Part shown: positions 8,583 to 20,145 of the stretch, piece after piece
How the letters are laid out: each line of letters begins with the position of its first letter
How positions within the stretch are numbered: the stretch's first letter is position 1
From: Pictodentalium vernedei
Lineage: Eukaryota; Mollusca; Scaphopoda; Dentaliida; Dentaliidae
Length of the DNA stretch: 64,000 nt
NCBI GenBank assembly: GCA_031216915.1
Contig: CM062294.1
Span: 158,923,455-158,987,454 of the forward strand
Direction of reading: 5' to 3'
Program-made: the position numbers and the translations under genes
Notes under the pieces: model-generated
Seen by the model: only the letters and a program-made list of their open reading frames with translations
Told to the model about the DNA's origin: nothing
The model's database searches: none

Positions 8583-11542
8583 AAGTATAGGATACATAAC
8601 CAAGACTTTCTGATCTGAAAACAGAAATATATCGGCTCCTGCAAATGTGTGGGCGGAATATATTAGGATAAGTGGATGGCACCATTGAGAATATTATTGT
8701 TTTGAGCAGTAAAGTTATGAGGTGTGAAGTATAGGATAGATAACCAAGACTTTCTGATCTGAGAACAGAAATATATCGGCACCTGCTAAAGTGTTATCAA
8801 CGCTTCACGAGTGGGCGGAATATATTAGGATAAATGTTTGCAAACATGGACTTCAAGACTATGCCTGTAACAACAGAATATTGTTGTACCAGAAATTAAA
8901 AGGGGTAAGATTAACAGATGAAAAATGTTATCGAGCATTAATTATTTCTTCATTATTCAACAACCTTCAGTATATAAAAACATTTCGTATAAAGCACAGT
9001 AGTCTAACAATGGAAACAAAAATAACACATCATGTATATATTATAGTGGAACAGCTAAAACAGATAACGACGCTATTCGTATTGTATGTTACAGTTAATA
9101 ATATGTGAAAAGAAAAGTGCATAACACACTCTTCAATCAACATGTTGTCGCAATGCACAATGCACACCACGATCAAGTTAGAATTTCAAAACATTCCACA
9201 TTTTCATGCTTTACATAGTCTCGTCTAAATTGAACGCGAACAAAAGCTGTCCACTAACTCCTTTTGTATTTCCATTATATTCTCGCAAACGTCAATTTCT
9301 GTTTGTGGTTCATTTTCTGATAAGTTGCTACCACCCCCTTGTAGGGATATGGCAATTGTATTCGCTAATCTCCGTATATCTTCCCAAGACTCCTTCCTAT
9401 AACTCTCGTATGTTGCTATTGATGTTTGAATTGTGGTCTTCCTTATAAGCAGATTATAAGTTATAAAATTGGATGGTCTTGTAGTGTTGACTATTTTTCG
9501 GTCTATGGATGCTGAAATGTGCCCTATAAAGATAAGAATTATCGTGTTATATTATAGTAAATGGTTATGGCGGAAATGGAACGATTTGAGATGGTGGGGG
9601 ATTTCAGCCATATTCACCACACTTACGCGTCTTTCGCACATGCACTTTGACACCGCCACCTCTCCCCGAACGCAGTCTGACACTACCTCTATATCTGCTA
9701 AATATATTTGCGCTTTCCGTTGTAAAGCCGTAATGTTTTTGAGGGAAGAACCAAGGTACTTTTATGCAAACCTGAATAGTATCCCAAACCATTACCATTC
9801 TGAGATGATGAAAAGCACTGCAAAAATTGTAACATTTCATAATGAAGCGAAAATAAAGTTTCTATTTCTCGTCCAATTCAGTCAACTGAACAGGCCTCCC
9901 GTCGCACTCTTAAAATACATGAACACTCATAGACACTCTTGTTACGTTAAGTCACTAATCATCAGCTTAATCTGTCACTCATGAAATGCTCGAAAATGAA
10001 AATTTAGGCTGCGATCAATGTGGTTAGAGGCACTGGTTATAACTCAAGCTTACGGACTCATTCCAAAGAACAAAGTTATTTTTAAAAAACCCAAATATGC
10101 CCTATAAATCATTAAACTATCTGTAGTACATACCTAACATGGTGATATATTTGTCAACTTTATCATGCTTCATCAATAAATCTCTCAGCATTTTCACCGA
10201 TTGTACCATGTCCATGCTTCTCTCTTTTCCTAAAACATGAATTGAACGTCGAACAGTTGATCCAGGGCTGGAATGAATTGTGGTGCGCACAGAAGTCCTG
10301 CAATATATATATATTCTCTGGTATTCTTTGATCTTTTGAAATGTTACACATATTTTCCTGTGCATAATTCGTATCTAATTGTCGGGCTTCGGGTTCCTAT
10401 GATCGAATGTGCAATAATTAGGGCTTCATTGAATAAAACTCACAATCTATCACACCACTTATTGTTTGAAGAAACAACTAGTGTTTGTTACTGATTAATT
10501 GCGCTAGCGGCAAATACCATAATTCAGTTTGTTTTGTTTTAAAAAACGTTCTTAGCAAACACAAATGTTAGGTTGGGTCATTAATTATGTTCATTTGTAA
10601 ACAAGCGGTATATCCACTTTGTCCCGGCCATTGTCATCAGTTTTCGTGTACTTAATCAATATATTGTTAAATAAACAACTGGACTGGAATGAAAATTCAG
10701 TTTCACTGTTAGTTGTTTAGATGAGAAAGTATACACGTTTTGCAAGAGAAATGGATTCGACGAATGAAACTTAGTATTCCAACTTAATAAATGCAGAACG
10801 CATTCATTGATACAAGCGCATTTTGGGAATGCAACACCCGAAACTGCGTGAAAGAACTCAATTCGTCAAAATCATGTTTCCATATTTTGTTACACACGCA
10901 TGGGAAATACTTGGTCGTATTTTATTTAATCGATTTGATATGCGCTTCTGGTAAGACAGTCAGAATCAACCCACCATATTCATATGACTTGAGAACTGAC
11001 AGTCGGGAAGTTTAATTTATTGTTTATTGTGTTTTGACGTCACATTGAACACCCTTGGTAATATCGGACGATTATATGCTGAAACGAAGATTTCCATGCA
11101 GGCAACCATTTTAACGTTTGTGTGTCTCCATTTTATCAACGCACGCATCTGGGCCTTCATATTCGCGGAACAACGTATAACTGCATGCTTATTCGAGAAT
11201 TTAATTACCCAACGAATTGCCTACGCTGTCTGAACTTTTGGTTTAACGCTTAGCTCTACTGAACTCCGTCGGGAAAAGGAAATTTTACGAACCGAAGCTT
11301 GTTAGTTTCTGTCTTGCAACACTCTTATAAAGAAGACTCATGGAAATGGTAGACAAAGCGTAGGAAGAATTGGTGCAACCTACCTTTCTGCAACATACAC
11401 AAGAAACCACCAACTAGTCAAGGATTGAAACAAGCTTGTCTGGCTGGGGACGAGTGTACATTTTATATGAATAAACATTTGAATAAAGATTTAACAGCCT
11501 TTTTAAGGGCTTGAGGGTGTTTGGCTGTGAGAGGGTGTCTTT

Positions 11543-11566
11543 GGGGGTGGGAGGGTGGTGGAGGGG
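11543..11566 (+). repeat. G-rich tract with G-quadruplex pattern (M2)
   Basis: Four G runs of three or more, separated by T, A and TGGTGGA, fit the G3+N1-7 quadruplex rule. The same tract is at 23757-23780 in M4. At the equivalent site other monomers have pure or interrupted G runs: 7649-7658, 19837-19851, 28630-28658, 36881-36897, 40763-40775, 44682-44711, 52957-52974 and about 12 G near 61298. Confidence 0.8.
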
Positions 11567-11986
11567 TCATTTGAAATTCCCGAAGGATAACCAGATACCT
11601 CACAATCACATACGGTATCCTATCTCCCAGAAGGCTTGATGGGTGACTCCCGGTTTTTCAAAACTAAATTGTTGGAGCTTTCTCCACTCCTTTTTTGTAA
11701 CCGCTATAGTCATATACCGGGACCGCTACCAAACCGGCGTTGCTGGTTGGTTTCTTTTCTCTTCTTCCCTCCAATTTGCCATCGCACAACACTACATTCT
11801 GGCTCGCCACCATGGTGGGACTCAAACCTCTACCATCGTGGGCCTGGAACCGAATAGAGCTGGCTCTTTTATAGTTTTAATGGCGTTGTGGGATTGAATA
11901 TTGACAATCTAACACATAACGTAAACTGCCGGGAATTCTAACCGCGTGCATACCCCCCTCAGACTCCATTTGAGGCAATAGGAAAG

Positions 11987-12055
11987 CTAGTCCTGTGTGA
12001 TCCAAGTGAAATAAAATCAAGGGACTTGTATTTCACTTGGATCACACAGGACTAG
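11987..12055. repeat. 26-bp perfect fold-back inverted repeat (M3)
   Basis: The left arm at 11987-12012 begins ctagtcctgtgtgatcc; the right arm at 12030-12055 is its exact reverse complement; the loop is 17 bases. Monomers without it have only the left arm, followed by aaaataagg. The right arm is therefore a newly copied inverted duplicate of sequence next to it, as made by template switching at a stalled fork. Single-stranded DNA or RNA here would form a long hairpin. Confidence 0.9.
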
Positions 12056-15000
12056 CGGACTAGCGGGTCGCAAGGGATTTGTATATCCCACATCGCCACT
12101 GCGCGCCTTCGGCGCTCCCAAACTTTTCCTTCATTCTTCTGTCTGTACTCTTGATCAAGTATCCTCCTCGGCCATATGCGCTCTTTGAAACCCAATCCTA
12201 GAAATATGTACCGTATCTACCGTAAAGGTCGACTTTCTGTGACTGACTGGGTTCCCCACTTCGATTAATTACGCTGCCGAAATACAGGCAGGCGTTCCGC
12301 CGAAGAGCACTATTACAAACAGCTTCCTTGTTGGTGGGGCGCTAGATATCCGCAGCTTGCGCAGGATCTGGGCTTTCATGGTCTCTTGACCTGAACTTGT
12401 TATTTTTATATACTTTTGTGATCAGAAACGGGCTTCGTGGATGCAATTATTGTGGTTTCTGAAAAGGAGGACGTATTCCCACAACCTTTACTGCTCGTAT
12501 CACAAGTCGAATCTTGGTCGAAACGGTTAGTAGAATTAGCAAGGTCGGGCATTGCCTTCAGACAAGCGTGTTGTCCGGCAGCTTAGTCTTTGACAGTGAC
12601 ATTTCACGTGTTGGCATTCATAACTGGGGGAAGAAACATTCGAATGCTTGAATGGTGTTATTCTATGGTATTTAATTCCAAGACGTGCGGATTACACCAT
12701 TAATTGAGATTCTAGATAAATATTCAATAATGACCTCAGATGTATTCGGGGTAACAGCTTACGGTAAACAACTTGATAGGGACATATTTAATAAGGATTG
12801 TAACCAAAATTGTTTGGAAATCTGAGACACTACAGGCTTTTCTGTGACCTGAATGTTCGCGAGCAGCCATGATATGGGAATCAGGTCTTTGTAGAGAGAT
12901 CGAGGTCGAGATCCTTAAAGGAAATGAGGAAAGACAGAGAAAAGGAATGCGAAATGGTTAATTATGGCGTCATGGAGATTTTGTTAAAGATTTTGCAAGA
13001 ACGCCTAAAATGTCATACTCGCCTAAGAAGATTCACTGGGACTATGATGAAGTGAGAGTGGAGAATAAACGACATGTGGGTTTTTGATGGTACCACTGAG
13101 AATATTATTGTTCTGAGCAGTAAAGTTATGAAGTATAGGATACATAACCAAGACTTTCTGATCTGAAAACAGAAATATATTGGCTCCTGCAAATGTGTTA
13201 TCAACACTTCACGAGTGGGCGGAATATATTAGGATAAGTGGATGGCACCATTGAGAATATTACTGTTTTGAGCAGTAAAGTTATGAAGTGTGAAGTATAG
13301 GATAGATAACCAAGACTTTCTGATCTGAGAACAGAAATATATCGGCACCTGCTAAAGTGTTATCAACACTTCACGAGTGGGCGGTATATATTAGGATAAA
13401 TGTTTGCAAACATGGACTTCAAGATTATGCCTGTAACAACAGAATATTGTTGTACCAGAAATTAAAAGGGGTAAGATTAACAGATGAAAAATGTTATCGA
13501 GCATTAATTATTTATTCATTATTCAACAACCTTCAGTATATAAAAACATTTCGTATAAAGCACAGTAGTCTGACAATGGAAACAAAATAACACATGATGT
13601 ATATATTATAGTGGAACAGCTGAAACATAAAACGACGCTATTCGCATTGTATGTTACAGTTAATAATGTGTGAAAAGAAAAGCGCATAACACACTTTTCA
13701 ATCAACATGTTGTCGTTATGCACAATGCACACCACGATCAAGTTAGAATTTCAAAACATTCCTCATTTTCATGCTTTACATAGTCTCGTCTAACTTGAAC
13801 GCGAACAAGAGCTGTCCACTAACTCCTTTTGCAGCTCCATTATATTTTCGCAAACGTCAGTTTCTGTTTGTGGTTCATTTTCTGATAAGTTGCTACCACC
13901 TCCTTGTAGGGATATGGCAATTGTATTCGCTAATCTCCGTATATCTTCCCAAGACTCCTTCCTATAACTCTCGTACGTTGCCATTGATGTTTGAATTGTG
14001 GTCTTCCTTATAAGCAGATTATAAGTCATAAAAATGGATGGTCATGTAGTGTTGACTATTTTTCTGTCTATGGATGCTGAAATGTGCCCTATAGAGATAA
14101 GAATTATCGTGTTATATTATAGTAAATGGTTATGGTGGAAATGGAACGATTTGAGATGGTGGGGGATTTCAGCCATATTCACCACACTTACGCGTCTTTC
14201 GCACATGCACTTTGACACCGCCACCCCTCGCCGAACGCAGTCTGACACTACCTCTATATCTGCTAAATATATTTGCGTTTTCCGTTGTAAAGCCGTAATG
14301 GTTTTGAGGGAAGAACCAAGGTACTTTTATGCAAACCTGAATAGTATCCCAAACCATTACCATTCTGAGATGATGAAAAGCACTGCAAAAATTATAACAT
14401 TTCATAATGAAGCGAAAATAAAGTTTCTATTTCTCGTCCAGTTCAGTCAACTGAACAGGCCTCCCGTCGCACTCTTAAAATACATGAACACTCATAGACA
14501 CTCTTGTTACGTTAAGTCACTAATCATCAGCTTAATCTGTCACTCATTAAATGCTCGAAAATGAAAATTTAGGCTGCGATCAATATCGTTAGAAGCACTG
14601 GTTATAACTCAAGCTTACGGACTCATTCCAAAGAACAAAGTTATTTTTAAAAAACCCAAATATGGCCTATAAATCCTTAGACTATCTGTAGTACATACCT
14701 AACATGGTGATATATTTGTCAACATTATCATGCTTCATCAATAAATTTCTCAGCATTTTCACCGATTGTACCATGTCCATGCTTCTCTCTTTTCTTAAAA
14801 ACATGAATTGAACGTCAAACACTAGATCCTGGCCTGGAATGAATTGTGGTGCGCACAGAACTCCTGCAATATATATATATTCTCTGGTATTCTTTGATCT
14901 TTTGAAATGTTACACATATTTTCCTGTGCATAATTCGTATCTAATTGTCGGGCTTCGGGTTCCTATGATCGAATGTGCAATAATTAGGGCTTCATTTAAT

Positions 15001-16207
15001 AAAACTCACAATCTATCACACCACTTATTGTTTGAAGAAACAACTAGTGTTTGTTACTGACTAATTGCGCTAGCGGCACATACCATAATTCAGTTTGTTT
15101 TGTTTTAAAAAAACGTTCTTAGCAAACACAAATGTTAGGTTGGGTCATTAATTATGTTCATTTGCAAACAACTGGTATATCCACTTTGTCCCGGCCATTG
15201 TCATCAGTTTTCGTGTACTTAATCAATCTATTGTTAAATAAACAACTGGACTGGAATGAAAATTCAGTTTCACTGTTAGTTGTTTAGATGAGAAAGTATA
15301 CACGTTTTGCAAGAGAAATGGATTCGACGAATGAAACTTAGTATTCCAACTTAATAAATGCAGAATCAAATCAAATCTTTATTCACTCTCCTTGACCACA
15401 TAAGCGGTATGAGAGGTATATATGTGTGTGTACATTAAAGTATATTGTATAGCAGTCAGTATAAATTGTTATATATTACTAAGTATAAATAGAAGTAAGA
15501 TATGCCAAAATGCAGCAAGACTCATCGTCAGTATAAAACCCACTCCAAGAGAAATCGATAAAATATCAGAGTTTCTCCAGAAACTGAAACCTCTTCCAGT
15601 CTGAAACCACAGTTGCAGGATGTCGCAGAAGTCGACTCACTGCGTCGACTCCAGTGGCACGACCACGTCCGCGAGTAGCTATTCAGCATTTCACTTCTCG
15701 ACATAGCATCGCTTGGTCACTTGAGTGATCGATGTCCAACTGTGACATAGTACACTTTAGCCCCCATCCGACGACATGGTGAGCCACAAGACAGTAGAGA
15801 CCCCCAATGTACCTCTACTCGATTTAAAATTCACCCTAAATTGATCATAACTTAGAGATACTTTATCTTTACCTATTATTTAACAACTGTCAGATTTAAA
15901 CGTTAGTTTGAAATGGAACACCCCTCGCTCAAACACCCTTGGGAAAAGAAAATTAGACGAAAACAAGGATGCGGTAACGGGCACCATGTTCAACATATCA
16001 CGATAAGGTAGGTACGCAGGTACTATGTCTCATATACCCTATGTCCGCTGCAGACCGGGAAGAGAAAATTTGATATTTACAATTAACGTGTGCTCTTAGA
16101 TTTCTGACTGGGGTTGGGTGGGTTTTATACTGTGCATATCACCAAAATTAAGACTGAGATATCAACGAGGAAAAGACTGGTGGATTCGTGCATTTTATGT
16201 ATTATGC

Positions 16208-17260
16208 TCATCTTGTCATAACATTAACAACTCTAATAAATTGGCATAATTTATGAAGGACTGTAATATTTCTACTTGAGAAGAGCTCTCTGTATTTAAA
16301 AGCCGATGGACGTTTATGCGTAAAGGTGGGTAAGTACATTGTTCTTTCATCGTATAACCTTTCGCATTCCATAACGTAGTGATAGTCGTCCCCAACCTTT
16401 CCCATTGGGCAAAGCTTACAAATGCGGTCTTGTCTTGGGATATTTTTCCATCGACCTGTGTTAATCGGCAGGTGATGATTAGATGTGATAAATTTAACAA
16501 GGGTCAAGACATCTGTTAATGGCAGACGGGATATATAAAATTTCATTTCTAAGTTGTGATCGAGTAACCTGTAATTATCGTACAATGTCGACCTGGTAAC
16601 GCTTGACCACCACTCTTGACGGAACTGGTCAGTCAGGATATTCTTAACTTCAGCTACCAAAAATCTTGAGTTTCCACAGTTTTGAGAATACCAAACGTGG
16701 GATAACCCGCATGTGTCTAGGATATTCTTAACATTTAGAAGCCACTGGCAGCAGTGTTTATTATTAGTCATTAACACATTTAAATAATTGTATAGGATGA
16801 GATTATTTTTTGTTTCGGGGCTATTTATTAATCTACACCAGTAACTAATAATTCGACATTTTATTTCAATCTGTATTGGAGTCGTCCCCAATTCACCGTA
16901 AATAAATATGGGTGGCGTTCTTGGCTTTAATTTCAGAATGAATTTTAAAAATTTATGTTGGAACCTTTCTATTGATAGTATATTTTGAAACCCCCACACT
17001 TCACAGCCGTACAGCAAGATCGGTTGGATTATTTTATGAAAAAGGTCTAACTGAATATCAAACGGAAGAGAGAAGTGTCTTATTTTTCTGATCACAGAGT
17101 ACATCGCCTTTGTAGCGCTTTCCACAAGGTCTTTCTTGTCCTTAAAGAAGGAACCGTTCCTGTTGATGACCACGCCTAAATACTTATAGTCATTGACTAT
17201 GTCTAGTTGTTCGCCTTGTATTACGAACTGATGTGAAGGTCGCCTTCCGCCTATGACCAT
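16208..17260 (-). CDS. LINE RT thumb and CCHC C-terminal domain (M3)
   Basis: An intact 350-codon frame whose ATG overlaps the upstream stop by one base. It begins MVIGGRRPSHQ, which directly continues the RT palm in related elements, followed by YKYLGVV (about 26-32) and the thumb. Near the C-terminus is a zinc knuckle with C281, C284, H294 and C299. It is part of the original single ORF2. Whether it is ever translated, by reinitiation at TAATG, is unknown; the simplest reading is a pseudogenic half of a broken gene. Confidence 0.75.
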   Translation of the reverse strand: MVIGGRRPSHQFVIQGEQLDIVNDYKYLGVVINRNGSFFKDKKDLVESATKAMYSVIRKIRHFSLPFDIQLDLFHKIIQPILLYGCEVWGFQNILSIERFQHKFLKFILKLKPRTPPIFIYGELGTTPIQIEIKCRIISYWCRLINSPETKNNLILYNYLNVLMTNNKHCCQWLLNVKNILDTCGLSHVWYSQNCGNSRFLVAEVKNILTDQFRQEWWSSVTRSTLYDNYRLLDHNLEMKFYISRLPLTDVLTLVKFITSNHHLPINTGRWKNIPRQDRICKLCPMGKVGDDYHYVMECERLYDERTMYLPTFTHKRPSAFKYRELFSSRNITVLHKLCQFIRVVNVMTR

Positions 17261-19113
17261 TACTTTGATTTCTTGGGGTTAATTACTAGTTTCCATTGGG
17301 AACAATAATCTGAAAACTTGTCCAAGGTTCGTTGCATATCAGAACTTGTCTCAGCTAAAAGTACGGTATCATCGGCATAGAGGAGAATGAGCAATTTAAT
17401 ATAGACTGATGTTTCTTCTGCTATTTGGGTTTCTATATTGGAGAGACCTTTGGTGGTATTCGTGGATAGAAATGATTCTAAATCGCTAAGATATATAGAG
17501 AAAAGTAAGGGTGATAAATTTTCCCCTTGCCTAACGCCCGTCGTGGGGTAAAAATTCTCAGATAGTTCGTTTTCAACTTTTACTTTGGATTTAATTCCTT
17601 TATACATGTTTATTATAGTCCTCATGATTTTCCCGTCGATCCCCGATGCCAATAGTTTTTTCCATAGACCTACCCGCCAAATGGGGTCAAATGCTTGTTT
17701 AAAATCGATGAATGTACAATACAGTTTTTTTCTGAGAAGTTTTGTTATTTCTGAGATAAAGTATAAGGACATAATATTGTCTAGGGTAGAGTAGCCTTTC
17801 CTAAATCCAGTCTGTGTTTCACCAAGCAAATTGTTTAGTTCAACGTAATCGTTTAGCCGTTTATTCAGAGTTTTTGTAAAAAGTTTACCAAGACAGCTGA
17901 GGACTGTAATAGGCCTGTAGTTTTCAGGTTGTAAAGGATCCCCCTTGTTTTTGTATACTGGAGACACAATGCCAGTCAGCCACACATCAGGAATAACTCC
18001 AGTTTCCAAAATAATATTAAAGAAAAGTTCATAAATGGGCAGCATGAGGTTAGCAGTGGCCTTAATATGTTCATTTAATATATGATCACAACCACCGGAT
18101 TTATTTGTCGTGAGACTGTTTATTGCATTCAATATTTCAGTACTGGTTATTTTCATGTTCAGTGGGTGGTCAAGGTTTTCATCTGGGTTAACTGTGGGTT
18201 CTTCATCATCAGTGTAGCTGTATTCTTGGGAGCTTTTAAGAAAGTTATATATATCATTAATTGCAACTTGAGGCTTAGATTTTTGATTAGTACAATTTAA
18301 GATATTCCAATAATCACGGGGGTTACTCGTCTGTAAAGTTTTTAGCTTATGTGAAATATTTTTATTATATTTCTTAACAGCAGATTTTATACATTTTTTA
18401 TATGTTTTACTTTTAATTTTCAGCATGGTCTTAGTATCAGTGTCCCTGTGTAAAGCATGAGATCTCATGGCTTTTTGGTATTCCCGTCTCCCTGTCTTAC
18501 AAGTATCATCAAACCATGGTTTTCTATTTGTGTTTACTTCCTTGTTTTTATTGTGCCCGAATGTCGGTTCTGCCGCAGACAAAAATAGATCGCTGATTGA
18601 ATTCGCAATTACATTTGCTTGAGTTTGACTAAACTGGTTCGTGTCGCGTCCAGCAGCTGCTACAATTTTGTGCAATTCATCAACCAATCCCTGGTCGATG
18701 TTTTGCACAAAGTCGTTCGCCTTGGGCGCTAACCATAATTTGGGAGTGGTCTTTTTTATGCTTTTTGTATTGGGATCACAATTTCCACCGAGCCTTTCCC
18801 CCGTATTATTATCAGCTGATTGGGGTTTTTTGATTATGATTTCTATGGGGTTATGTACATCTGAAAATAAGTTTGAAAAATCGAGAACGGAAAATTCATG
18901 TACAATGTCAAAAAAGTGTATTGTAGATATACAGTAGTCGACCACGCTGGACCCCTTACATGTTAAGTGACCAATACCTTTATCTTTCCTTATTCTCCCG
19001 TTATTAATATAAAGATTACAAGATTTGCACAGCTCGATAAGACGTCGACCAAAGTTGTTGATGCCTTTATCCTGTGATTTTCGGGGTGGGATAATTCTAA
19101 ATTCTGGGGGCAC
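17260..19113 (-). CDS. LINE endonuclease tail plus reverse transcriptase (M3)
   Basis: An uninterrupted 617-codon frame. Order: remnant of the APE endonuclease C-terminus (about 1-95), a linker of about 200 residues rich in K and T, then the RT fingers and palm from about residue 300. Motif A has its aspartate at D470, motif B is R528-Q529-G530, and motif C is Y579-A580-D581-D582, so the metal-binding triad is intact. It departs from the usual family pattern at P477 just after motif A (AFDPIW), where M6 and M9 have the commoner T. It ends NPKKSK-stop, where related proteins continue with VMV in the same frame, showing the loss of one base. No ATG exists before codon 216. Confidence 0.85.
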   Translation of the reverse strand: MPPEFRIIPPRKSQDKGINNFGRRLIELCKSCNLYINNGRIRKDKGIGHLTCKGSSVVDYCISTIHFFDIVHEFSVLDFSNLFSDVHNPIEIIIKKPQSADNNTGERLGGNCDPNTKSIKKTTPKLWLAPKANDFVQNIDQGLVDELHKIVAAAGRDTNQFSQTQANVIANSISDLFLSAAEPTFGHNKNKEVNTNRKPWFDDTCKTGRREYQKAMRSHALHRDTDTKTMLKIKSKTYKKCIKSAVKKYNKNISHKLKTLQTSNPRDYWNILNCTNQKSKPQVAINDIYNFLKSSQEYSYTDDEEPTVNPDENLDHPLNMKITSTEILNAINSLTTNKSGGCDHILNEHIKATANLMLPIYELFFNIILETGVIPDVWLTGIVSPVYKNKGDPLQPENYRPITVLSCLGKLFTKTLNKRLNDYVELNNLLGETQTGFRKGYSTLDNIMSLYFISEITKLLRKKLYCTFIDFKQAFDPIWRVGLWKKLLASGIDGKIMRTIINMYKGIKSKVKVENELSENFYPTTGVRQGENLSPLLFSIYLSDLESFLSTNTTKGLSNIETQIAEETSVYIKLLILLYADDTVLLAETSSDMQRTLDKFSDYCSQWKLVINPKKSK

Positions 19114-20145
19114 ACGAACGCCTTCATTGATACAAGCGCATTTTGGGAATGCAACACCCGAAACTGCGTGAAAGAACTCAATTCGTCAAAATCATGTTTC
19201 CATATTTTGTTACACAGGCATGGGAAATACTTGGTCGGATTTTATTTAATCGATTTGATATGCGCTTCTGGTAAGACAGTGAGAATCAACCCACCATATT
19301 CATATGACTTGAGAACTGACAGTCGGGAAGTTTAATTTATTGTTTATTGTGCTTTGACGTAACATTGAACACCCTTGGTAATATCGGACGATTATATGCT
19401 GAAACGAAGATTTTCATGCAGGCAACCATTTCAACGTTTGTGTGTCTCCATTTTATCAACGCACGCATCTGGGCCTTCATAATCGCGGAACAACGTATAA
19501 CTGCATGCTTATTCGAGAATTTAATTACCAAATGAGGCGCCTACGCCGTCTGAACTGTTGGTTTAACGCTTAGCTCTACTGAACTCCGTCGGGAAAAGGA
19601 AATTTTACGAACCGAAGCTTGTTAGTGTCTGTCTTGCAACACTCTTATAAAGCGGAGGAAGAATTGGTGCAACCTACCTTTCTGCAACATAGACAAGAAA
19701 CCACCAACTAGTCAAGGATTGAAACAAGCTTGTCTGGCTGGGGACGAGTGTACATTTTATATAAATAAACATTTGAATAAAGATTTAACAGCCCTTTTAA
19801 GGGCTTGAGGGTGTGTGTCTGTGAGAGGGTGTCTTTGGGGGGGGGGGGGGGTCATTTGAAATTCCCGAAGGATAACCAGATACCTCACAATCACATACGG
19901 CATCCTATCTCCCAGAAGGCTTGATGGGTGACTCCCGGTTTTTCAAAACTAAATTATTGGAGCTTTCTCCACTCCTTTTTTGTAACCGCTATAGTCATAT
20001 ACCGGGGCCGCTACCAAACCGGCGTTGCTGTTTGGTTTCTTTTCTCTTCTTCCCTCAAATTTGCCATCGCACGACATTACATTCTGGCTCGCCACCATGG
20101 TGGGACTCAAACCTCTACCATCGCCGGCCTGGAACCGAATAGAGC

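Larger units (their letters stand above)
7953..11860. repeat. Monomer M2, short body, no LINE
   Basis: A 3.9-kb array unit. The long-type segment of about 0.6 kb is missing at about 8572, where the sequence cgaatcttg runs straight into taaagttatg. A private 20-bp deletion between GTG repeats lies near 8648 and is shared only with M11. The LINE site is empty at about 10798. The 3' part has an extra segment of about 30 bases around 11333-11362 and a G-quadruplex-type tract at 11543-11566. No gene recognised. Confidence 0.9.
15366..19116 (-). mobile_element. LINE copy in M3
   Basis: Same insertion point as in M1, so identical by descent and not an independent hit. The 3' tail has only two TCAAA repeats (plus strand) where the other copies have four. 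The 3' untranslated part includes a roughly 10-base segment near 15724 (gtgatcgatgtcc) that is shared with the M9 copy and absent from M1, M6 and M10. The coding region has only the ancestral split and no further break, making it with M6 the best preserved copy. Confidence 0.9.
11861..20145. repeat. Monomer M3, long body with LINE
   Basis: An 8.3-kb unit with a LINE at 15366-19116. Its first part resembles M5 most closely: both start tggctctttt and both hold a 26-bp fold-back inverted repeat near position 130 of the unit. Its 3' part resembles the other LINE carriers. The monomer is therefore a mosaic of two array lineages. Long-type body, so the 0.6-kb segment lost from short monomers is present. 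Confidence 0.9.
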
